A DNA stretch of 11,568 bases from Pigoraptor vietnamica. Lineage: Eukaryota > Opisthokonta > Filasterea. Position numbers and translations under genes: made by a program. Under the pieces are notes generated by a model. The model was given only the letters and a program-made list of their open reading frames with translations, did no database searches and had not been told where the DNA came from. Positions within the stretch are counted from its first letter, which is position 1; every line of letters begins with the position of its first letter. Below, piece by piece: positions 1-7,468 of the stretch. The stretch covers positions 15,001 through 26,568 of the forward strand of contig CALSCQ010003181.1 in NCBI GenBank assembly GCA_943704525.1. Reading direction: 5' to 3'.

Positions 1-56
1 TCGTATTGATGGTATGTTAGTGCGCAGGGGAGGCCTTTCTGTGGTCACAGGCAGAC

Positions 57-1313
57 ATGGACGCCGAAATCGCCGTGATTGAGCAGAGACTGGAGGCGAA
101 TGTGAGTTGTCGAGCCGGTTCTCTGAGGCAGTACAGCACTTCGCTGACGATGTTTATTGCACTGCCGTTGTGCTTCGCGTCTATGCGCGTTGGTTCTTCA
201 CTCCAAGCGGGCATGTTGTGTGTGCGGCGGTCGTTGGGCCGCATGCAATTATTATGGGCCCCTTGACTAAGGCCTACCCCTCTCGCTGGCACCGCATACA
301 CAGGATATGATGGACCCCTCTTCAGCCTGCGTCGATTCTAACGACCGTTGCTTTGTCGCGATTCGGGAGTGCTGGGATCGCGTGGTGGAGTTGCTGAGGC
401 ACATTCTCGTGTATATGGCCAATCTCTGTCCCGCCGGCAGCGCACTCGACTGGCACAGCAGCGCATTTGGGTCCCTTGACGCACTGCACGGGGCGGTGCA
501 GGGGTTTGGCGCGGACTTTGCCGAGTTCATGGTGAGTGACAGCATCGGGGGAGGCAGTGTCCGTGCGCGCATGGGATCGCGTTCTCACCTGACCGTGTCT
601 CGCGCAGCTGGCGGCGTCAACGGAGGACCGCGCTGCGCTGACGCCGGGGTCCCGCGCGTACGTCGGCGAGGATGGCCGTGTGCACGCGGCATCACGTGCG
701 CGCATCCCTCCCGGCTGCCCTGTGCTGGTCGTCTCCACGCGCCCGTGCCTTGTCGGCCGCAAGGACATTGCTGGCGACCCTCTTGCCGCCTGTCTCTCGC
801 TCGTCGGTCAGGTGGACGTTATCACGGTGAATTGCGCGTCGCCTGGGGATGCGATCTACGCGGTGGACGAGGAGAATTGTTCGGTCGCTGTTGCGATTCG
901 CGCGGGTGCGGAAGTTTCGCCGGGTGCGCGGTTTGTGGGGGTGTGCGTCGCCGACACCCGCACCACGCCACTGCGCCCGCTCGTGTTTGTGGCTCCAGAT
1001 GCGCGGCGATCGGACGACGTGCGACGCGAACTGGTGATGGCGATCAAACGACTCCGCGGGAAAATAGGGGAACTCGACGCGCGCGTTACTCGCGGGGAGG
1101 CGGAGATGGCGAACGTAAGAGGGGACGTGGATGTTCTCACTGAGACCACCGGTCAACTGACGGTACAAAACGCGAAACTCGACAAACGCCTCGCCGCCGC
1201 CGAAACGCACATCTCCGAGCTTTCCAACCGAAAGAAACCGGCAACGGGTGGGTAGTTTGCATTCGCATGCACACACATTCACACGCACACACACACACAC
1301 ACATACACACACA

Positions 1314-1376
<63 letters not shown>

Positions 1377-4300
1377 GCACCACATGTGCCCCAACCCACG
1401 TTCCGCCTACTGACGAGCGTGTTTTTGTGCGGCAGTCGTGTCTTCGACGCAGCGGAACGTCGGGCACTTTGTGGAGCGGACAGAGTTGACCGTTAAGATT
1501 GTCGATGCGCTGACGACGCCGGTGTCAGGCTCTACTGTGTGCCTGACCTCGTCTGCGAGTGTGCTTCACGGCATGGGCGGCGTTGGCAAGACGCAGCTCG
1601 CCATTTGCGTGGCAAACGACAGCGCAGTGCGTGCGGCATTCTGCGACGGGGTGGTGTGGTACGCCGTGGGCAATCGACCGGCGTTAGATGCGGATGCGGC
1701 GGCGCTTTTAAGGGTGTGTAATGGTGCTTTGAACTGCCTTTCGTTGCAGTCTTACTGTTTTGTGCCTTGCTAATGGGGAGCGGCGTTTGTAATGGTACGT
1801 GCGCCTCTGTGCAGGACGTGTCGACGAAGCTGGGCGTCGAAATCCCCGCGGACGCTACTCTGCCGGACACAATCAGCGACCATCTGAAGAACGCGCTCGC
1901 CGGTCGTCGCATTCTCCTCGTACTCGACGACGTCTGGGACGCGAAGTTACTGGAGCGCCTGTCCGTCACACAGAGCGTGTTGGTGACCTCACGCGTCCAT
2001 TTCAAGGGGGACGGGATGCAACGCATTGCGGTGGGAGGGATGTCTCTCGACGAGGCTGTTGCTCTTCTGGCGAAGTCTTCGTGCTCTGATGCCGAGACCG
2101 TGAGACGAGATGCGTGCGGAATCGTAGAGCGCGTGGGTCGCCATCCGTTGGCGTTGGCGCTCGTTGGGGGCATCAAGAAATCCGCGTACGCAGACGAGAG
2201 CTGGGCTGTTCTCGAGGGGGATGTGCTTGGAGCGCTGCTTGACGAGGACGTCGAGGGCGTGGCGGCTGGCGGTGGGGCGACGCTGATGGATACGCTGTTC
2301 GCGGCGAGTTTTGCGCGGTTGAAGAACGACGCGTCACGTGAGAGGTTTTTGGATCTCGTCGTGCTTGGCGAGGACGAGCGCTTTCCGCGTGACATCCTCC
2401 TTCTGCTGTGGGAGAGCGAGACGCGCAGCGAGACGGGCAGCAAAACGGCGCCGCGAAGCGACCTCGCGTCGTTCTTGGACGTGTCTTTAGCCATCGACTG
2501 CGTCGACGATCGCGGACGACCGTGCGTCCTCCTCCACGATCTCACTCGTGGGTTCGTACAGTACTTGTGCGCACGATCGGGGCGCACGGCCGCCTCTGTC
2601 GCGGACAGGCTTCTCACGGCGCTCGCGGGTGAACGGGTGAGGGATGGCTGTCTGAATCCCACGCACGCGTCGTGTGGCGAGTGCACGGCGAGGGCGACTG
2701 CGATCCGCAGCTACTTTCTTTGCCACGAGTCGCGATTGATCGAGCTGTCGTCGAGTTGTGACGCGGGCGTGCTGCGACGGGAAGGGCGCATGCGATCGAC
2801 TGTGATGCGTGTCGCGTGGCTTGAAGCGCGGCTCACTTCGGCCGAAGCCGAGGAGACGCAGCAGTTGCGACTGGAGGGACTGCTGAACGATCTTCGACGG
2901 CATTCTGCGGTGTCGCACGCCGTGCATCTCATCGAGCGCGCGATCATGCTGTCGGCCGAGCCACTCGGTCAGGCGCACTTTGCGTACCTTCTTGCGGAGT
3001 TTGTGTACGGGCGCTTGTCGCAAGTCGCGGAAATGGATCGCGAGGTCGTCGAAGAGGCGGACGCATTGCGACGGGCAATGGGGCGGACGTACATTGTGGG
3101 GCGGCCGTGGGATCCGCCGGGCCCCCTTCTGTGTACGCTGAGGGCAGTGTCGGGGTTCGTATGGGAGATAACTGGCATCGTAAGCACTGTCATCGACTCC
3201 AAAGTGCGCTTAGTGTCGGGGTGTGATGACGGATCGGTACGCGTGTGGGATCCATCGACTGGGCAACTGGTGCACGAGATGCGCGGGCACAGAACAGAAG
3301 TGCGGTGCGTGGCAGCGGTCGGGAAGTGGGTGGTGTCGGGAGGAATTGACGCCACGGTGCGTGTGTGGGATCCGTCAACTGGGCAACAAGTGCATGTGAT
3401 GCACGGGCACACTTGCTCAGTGCGGTGCGTGACGTCGGTCGGAAAGTGGGTGGTGTCGGGAGGAGAGTACGGGACGGTGCGTGTGTGGGATCCGTCGAGT
3501 GGGCAACAAGTGCATGAAATGCGCGGGCACACTTGCTCAGTGCGGTGCGTGACATCGGTCGGGGAGTGGGTGGCGTCTGGAGGAGAGGACGGGGCGGTGC
3601 GCGTGTGGGATCCGTTGACTGGGCAACAAGTGCATGTGATGCAGGGGCACACTTTCGTCGTGCGGTGCGTGACGTCGGTTGGGAAGTGGGTATTGTCGGG
3701 AGGTGACGACGGGTTGGTGTGCGCGTGGGATCCGTCAACTGGACAACTAGTGCACGAGATGCGCGGGCACGAAGGCATGGTGCTGTGCGTGACGTCGGTT
3801 GGGGATCGGGTGGTGTCGGGAGGAGCGGACGAGACCGTGCGTGTGTGGGATCTGTCTACTGGACAACTAGTGCACGAGATGCGCGGGCACGAAGGCATGG
3901 TGCTGTGCGTGACGTCGGTTGCGGATTGGGTGGTTTCGGGAGGAGACGACGAGACCGTGCGCACGTGGGATCCGTCGAGTGGGCAACAGGTGTACGTGAT
4001 GCACGGGCATACTGGCTGGGTGCTGCATGTGACGTCGGTCGCGAATCGGGTGGTGTCGGGAGGAGGGGACGGGACGGTACGCGTGTGGGATCCGTGGGCT
4101 AGGCAAACAATGCACAATAAGTGCGGGCATATCGGCCCGGTGGCGCGGTGCATGACGTCGGTCGGGCATCAGGTGGTGTCGGGAGGAACGGACGGGACTG
4201 TGTTTGTGTGGGATTCCGCCACTGGTCAACAAGTGCGCCAAATGTGCGGGCATGTGAGCGCTGTGGAGTGCGTGACATCAGCAGGGGATTGGGTGGCGTC

Positions 4301-5189
4301 GGGGGGAGTGGACGGAGTGGTGCGCCTGTGGGATCTGTCGACTGGGCAACAGGTGCTTGAGATGCGCGGGCACACCGGCTGGGTGCTGCATGTGACGTCG
4401 GTCGGCAATCGAGTGGTATCGGGAGGAATGGACAAGACGGTGCGCGTGTGGGATCTGTTGACTGGCCAACAGGTGCATGAGATGCGGGGGCACACTGGCG
4501 CGATATCGTGCTTGACGTTGGTCGGGAATCGTGTGGCAGTGTCGGGAGGAGAGGACCGTGCGGTGCGCGTGTGGGATGCATCGACTGGGCAGCAAGTGCA
4601 CGAGATGTGTGGGCACAAAGGCGCGGTTCTGTGTGTCACGTCGGTTGGAGATCAGGTGGCGTCGGCAGGACATGACAGGACGGTGCGCGTGTGGAATCTG
4701 GCGACTGGCCAACAGGTGCACGAGATGCGCGGGCACAGTGGCTGGGTTTGGTGCATGACGTCGGTCGAAGAGTGGGTGGTGACGGGAGGAGATGACGGGA
4801 CGGTGCGCGCGTGGGATCCGGCGACTGGGGAGCAAGTGCACGAGTTGCGCGGGCACACCGGCCGGGTGCTGCATGTGGCCTCGCTCGGGGATCGAATAGT
4901 GTCGGCAGGAGAGGATGGGACGCTGCGCGTGTTGGACCCGTCGACTTGGCAAACAGCTCACAAGAAGCTTGTGCGCACTAGCGGGATGCAGTGCTCGACG
5001 TCGATCGTCGAGGATCGGGAGGTGTTAGGGAGAGGCGCCGATGGGGCGGTGCGTGATGGACGTCGGTCGGGTGCGGTGTGGGTTGGGTCGTACATTCCGG
5101 CAATGACGTGGAACGCTCACAAGGGCGTTTTGGCCGTGGGATTATCGGATGGTAGCGTTTGCTTTGTACACAAACTTAAGCTTGAATGA
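57..5189 (+). CDS. STAND/NLR-type NTPase: N-terminal module, coiled coil, NB-ARC, helical linker, WD40 repeats (five exons)
   Basis: Predicted exons are 57-101, 304-531, 608-1247, 1436-1713 and 1815-5189, giving 1521 residues. Donors are GTGAGT, GTGAGT, GTGGGT and GTGTGT; all acceptors are AG. Introns 1, 2 and 4 are phase 0 and intron 3 is phase 1, so the frame stays open throughout. The NB-ARC exon has no ATG before its P-loop, so it must be spliced to the upstream exons. Seen: Walker A GMGGVGKT (350-357), Walker B LLVLDDVWD (431-439), a TSR sensor motif (455-457), GRHPLAL (P508) and an MHD-like LHD (637-639). A helical linker (about 640-836) contains WLEARL and AIMLSAE, which I recall from NB-ARC/WD40 proteins. 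WD40 repeats fill about 838-1521. Residues 1-225 match no family I am sure of, and 230-297 is a heptad-like coiled coil. By analogy with Apaf-1 and fungal HET-E-type proteins it should be a cytosolic nucleotide-switched sensor that oligomerises when ligand binds the propellers. That role is inferred. The ATG at 57 is the first in frame, but an exon further upstream is possible. Confidence 0.85.
608..1247 (+). other. Exon 3 of the STAND gene: beta-rich N-terminal domain followed by a coiled coil
   Basis: This exon codes residues 92-304. The first part (about 112-215) is rich in short hydrophobic strands separated by Gly/Pro turns. It has the pattern GQVDV, then about ten residues, then PGD, then alternating Val/Ile, then VSPGARFVG. 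This recalls the G-x-V-x-V...GD-x-L...PG-x-x-IG pattern found beside intramolecular-chaperone or peptidase G2 regions of phage tail fibres and related proteins. That likeness is from memory and weak. Residues 230-297 form an amphipathic, charged helix with repeated leucines (KIGELDARV, LDKRLAAAE), suggesting oligomerisation. None of the usual N-terminal effectors (CARD, TIR, death domain, HeLo, RPW8) can be recognised. Confidence 0.6.
1261..1380. repeat. (CA)n microsatellite inside STAND intron 3
   Basis: Intron 3 (1248-1435, 188 bases) is mostly alternating CA. The longest uninterrupted run, 1321-1372, holds 26 AC units, with shorter interrupted runs to the left and ACGCACGCAC to the right. 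The open frames across it that read as His-Thr or Cys-Val strings are an artefact of the dinucleotide repeat. Its length is likely polymorphic. Confidence 0.95.
3132..5180 (+). repeat. Tandem 120-base array coding about 15 WD40 repeats plus two degenerate ones
   Basis: WD-type codon pairs begin at 3246, 3366, 3486, 3606, 3726, 3846, 3966, 4086, 4209, 4329, 4449, 4572, 4692 and 4812, with an LD variant at 4932. The period is exactly 120 bases (40 residues), except for two 123-base steps caused by one extra residue. The consensus is roughly ST-GQQVHEMRGH, a variable patch, V-x-C-V-TSVG, a variable pair, VVSGG-x-D-x-TVRVWD. Two weak units follow (about 4960-5090 and 5091-5180, the latter ending in a SDGSV strand). 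Fifteen to seventeen blades would fit two propellers, as in Apaf-1 (7 + 8), though the split here is a guess. Adjacent copies are nearly identical in DNA, so they were duplicated or homogenised recently. Confidence 0.95.
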
Positions 5190-5904
5190 AGGCATCCAAA
5201 GAACGGAGCGTTGAGATAGACAGTGCCCCTCTAAGCGGCCGGCGTATTTAATCCGTCAGGCGCAAAAAAAAATAGACAAAGTTCCAACAACCACCTCAAC
5301 TGAGCTCAGCTGAGAATTCACACCTGTTACTGTTAGAAAAAGACGGTCGGGTACCGGCGCCGGCGAGGATGGAGGCGGAGCGGAGAGCATGCGCCACAAA
5401 CAGCTGCCGCCGAGCTGAGATTGAGCGGAGGACCCAGCTCGCCGCCGGTCCTGCGGGCCTGTGGCGATTGAGGTTGATGCCCCGGCAACGCGTCAGTGTT
5501 TATGCCGTACAGTTCTGACGTCCGGCGCCGGCCGGATACTCCGGCAGACCGACTGAGAAAGTGGATGCGAGACCAGAAAGCCTGAAACAAGAATAAGCAG
5601 TTCACACAGTCACCGCTGGCCAGTGCTGCCGTCTATTGCGTGTGTGGAAAGTTACTCCTTGACACACATTGTTCGAACCTCGTGTGGTGTACGGTGCGCA
5701 ATGACCGGCGGGAGTCCCCTCTGCGCCGGCACGCTACCCATTCACACTGACACGTGCACTGCAAGAACTGCGCAATAGAGCTCGTCAAAGAGCATCATCG
5801 CACGTTCGATGCCAACCGCCAAAGTGCAGGCCGGCGTCAGTCTCGCAGCCCCGGCTCGCCTCGACCTAATACAGTGACGTCATTATGATGCACAGTGAGG
5901 GTTA
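5190..5904. other. Intergenic region after the STAND gene, no gene seen
   Basis: I see no convincing exon here. There is no AATAAA downstream of the STAND stop. An A9 run lies near 5265-5273. Two tandem 10-base units CTCA(A/G)CTGAG occupy 5295-5314. A 10-base palindrome CCGGCGCCGG occurs at 5354-5363 and again at 5522-5531. The GC-rich stretch 5340-5560 could hold an untranslated exon or a non-coding RNA, but nothing proves it. A GTTCGAAC at about 5672 resembles a tRNA B box but has no supporting cloverleaf. Confidence 0.6.
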
Positions 5905-6101
5905 CACGGATAATGGATAAGACGCAGTTTCATATATCCGCGAGTGCCAGTACACACACGAAACTGTACGCAGTTTACTGTATTATTATCCCTTGTCTTT
6001 TATTTAGTGCTGGCATGGGATGACCCGCCTGCTCACTGAGCCACCGGCAAGCAGTCGTGCGTGTGTATGTGTGTGTGCGCGCCGTGTGTGTGTGTGTCAC
6101 G

Positions 6102-6134
<33 letters not shown>

Positions 6135-6371
6135 TTGTGTGTCAGTGTGTGCGTGTGTGCACTGTGTGTAAGCGTGTGTGTGAGTGTGTGTGTGCACTGT
6201 GTGTGTGTGTGTGTGAGTGTGTGTGTGTGTGAGTGTATATGATGCGCGCACGTGTGTGCCCCGGGCCGTGTGTGATGGCGTCAGTTGTGTCATGTGCGGT
6301 GCCAGTGCGCACGGATAAGACAGCCGGGATAAGAGAGAGCGCGTTTCACATCACACACAATAGACGGATAA
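5905..6371 (+). promoter_or_regulatory. Cluster of six GGATAA motifs upstream of the TATA box
   Basis: GGATAA occurs at 5908-5913, 5915-5920, 6313-6318, 6327-6332 and 6366-6371, and on the opposite strand at 5986-5991. Three copies read ACGGATAA (from 5906, 6311 and 6364). A perfect inverted repeat AAACTG-TACG-CAGTTT lies at 5961-5976, and ACGCAGTTT also appears near 5922. Clustered identical hexamers within 500 bases of a TATA box suggest binding sites for a GATA-type or MYB-type factor controlling the gene at 6513. The factor is an inference. Confidence 0.5.
6056..6240. repeat. Interrupted (TG)n tract in the upstream region of the 6513 gene
   Basis: About 185 bases are almost pure alternating TG/CG with interruptions such as GCACTGTGTG. 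The longest clean run is 6105-6132. It separates the distal and proximal GGATAA groups. Alternating purine-pyrimidine DNA of this kind can adopt left-handed form under supercoiling and is often variable in length. Open frames through it are repeat artefacts. Confidence 0.9.
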
Positions 6372-6404
6372 TACAGCATGTGACCGACACACCGCGCCGT
6401 CAAG

Positions 6405-6412
6405 TATAAATA
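6405..6412 (+). promoter_or_regulatory. TATA box (TATAAATA)
   Basis: A consensus TATAAATA lies 101 bases upstream of the ATG at 6513. Transcription would begin about 30 bases downstream, near 6435-6440, leaving a short purine/CA-rich leader of roughly 75 bases without an ATG between that point and the start codon. The leader ends in a strong initiation context, CCACC before ATG. Confidence 0.75.
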
Positions 6413-6512
6413 GTGGGCGACGACCATGCCGCTCACGGACGTCCAAGACACTCTCACTTGACAACAAGCACACTGACCAGCAAACCGCAGGCATCCGACC
6501 CCACCAGCCACC

Positions 6513-7022
6513 ATGATGCTCTCCGCCGCCGCGCCGCTGCCTCTTCCGGAGCACCTGAACACGGGCGACCGCAAGATCGTCAGTGAGCAGGAGTTCGCTG
6601 CCGTTGTCGCCGACTTCTTCCGCAAGGGCGAGGAAGAGCTAGATGAAGACGACGCCTTCGTGCTGATTGAAACGCCCCCCGAGGACATGGCGCGCATTGA
6701 GCAGCTGCTCGACACGAAATTCTCCACGCCCTACGCCGTCAAGACCAAGCGCGAACTGTGCCCCGACTGCGGCCGCCGCAACACGTTCCTGGACGTCGTC
6801 GAATCCGCGCTCAAGGTCCACGCGCCGGCGTTCCTGCGCGACGTGTTTCACGGACGCTACGGTTTCGTCGTCAACTGCGCGCCTGCGCAGCGCTGTTTCT
6901 GCAGCGGCTGCAAGAAGCAGCTGCCGGCGGACGCCAACAAGTTCTCGGCGCCTGTTCCGCCCACGGAAGCGCAGCGCCAGATGTCCGCGTACTATTACCC
7001 CGTGTATTCGTACAAGTGTTAG
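6513..7022 (+). CDS. Small cysteine-rich, putative zinc-binding protein of unknown function
   Basis: This is an intronless frame of 169 residues with an ideal GCCACC-ATG start, a TATA box upstream and a TAG stop. I do not recognise the family. The N-terminal half (about 17-80) is acidic and probably helical, with EELDEDD at 41-47 and FVLIETPPEDM at 49-59. The second half has a CPDCGRR knuckle (Cys83, Cys86), then LDVVESALKVH, then FHGRYGFVVNC (Cys122), then CFCSGC (Cys128, 130, 133), and ends in Tyr-rich YYYPVYSYKC (Cys169). CxxC paired with CSGC about 45 residues later suggests one structural zinc site. No signal peptide or membrane segment is seen. Third positions are strongly C/G-biased (CTG, AAG, GAC, CGC), which with the tidy promoter suggests high or inducible expression. 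It could be a nucleic-acid or protein-binding zinc ribbon. The minus-strand frame over the same region is a shadow. Confidence 0.8.
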   Translation: MMLSAAAPLPLPEHLNTGDRKIVSEQEFAAVVADFFRKGEEELDEDDAFVLIETPPEDMARIEQLLDTKFSTPYAVKTKRELCPDCGRRNTFLDVVESALKVHAPAFLRDVFHGRYGFVVNCAPAQRCFCSGCKKQLPADANKFSAPVPPTEAQRQMSAYYYPVYSYKC

Positions 7023-7468
7023 GCCACGGACGGTGCTGTTACACGGCGGGCACAGTTCGATGTCAGTGTTGCGGTGCTCGGTTTGATAAACCACACACTC
7101 TCTTGCTAGATGCATGGACTGGACATATTTGGAGGTGCCGGCACAGCCATTAGAAAGGGGACAACATATAGTCATACGGCAGAATGAAAGTATTTACGAC
7201 CACGCACGCGTGTACACTCCGTCAAACATTACCCACACCCCTGTGACTCGAGAGGTGCGAATCGCCACCCCGATACAAAGGTGATATTGCCGATAGGGGA
7301 TTCCTCCGAGATCTCGCTTATTTAATTACTGGCGCCCACTCGGACAACACGTGCCAACACGACGGCTCAGTTTTGTGTCCTCCTCGCCCATCATCGCACA
7401 GGAACCGTCTTTGGGACGAGGCATTCGAGTCTCTGCGTGCGTGCGAACGGCGGAGAGTGTTCGCGAGG
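7023..7468. other. Intergenic region between the Cys-rich gene and POLR1C
   Basis: This stretch holds the 3' untranslated part of the 6513 gene and the leader/promoter of POLR1C. No AATAAA is present. A TTATTTAATTA stretch at about 7318-7328 is the only AT-rich element and could act in the POLR1C core promoter. The POLR1C frame stays open upstream of its ATG but contains no earlier ATG. Confidence 0.6.

Noticed and set aside
1438-1773. NB-ARC exon as a separate short gene
   Set aside because: It has no ATG before the P-loop, and it ends at a splice donor whose phase matches exon 5. It is exon 4 of the larger gene.
1532-2686. Minus-strand open frame of 384 codons opposite the NB-ARC region
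   Set aside because: The plus strand has all NB-ARC motifs in one frame; the minus frame is Ser/Arg-rich, low in complexity and has no recognisable domain.
2969-4153. Long minus-strand open frame (394 codons) and similar ones up to 4961 opposite the WD40 array
   Set aside because: They repeat with the 120-base period of the WD40 units, give Cys/His/Pro/Thr-rich strings of no known fold, and exist because the repeated codons lack stops on the other strand.
3246-4950. Regular spaced repeats resembling an array
   Set aside because: The period is 40 codons in a single open frame with WD40 motifs and no unique spacers, so it is a coding repeat and not a CRISPR array.
5333-5605. Minus-strand open frame of 90 codons
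   Set aside because: There is no domain, promoter or splice support; it is explained by GC-rich intergenic DNA.
5665-5690. tRNA B-box-like GTTCGAAC
   Set aside because: Flanking bases do not form a T stem, and no A box or acceptor stem is found on either strand.
6020-6293. Cys-Val and Thr-His repeat open frames
   Set aside because: They are translations of the TG dinucleotide tract.
6639-7175. Minus-strand open frame of 178 codons over the Cys-rich gene
   Set aside because: The plus frame has the TATA box, start context and Cys motifs. The minus frame is Arg/Val-rich and typical of the antisense of GC-rich codons.
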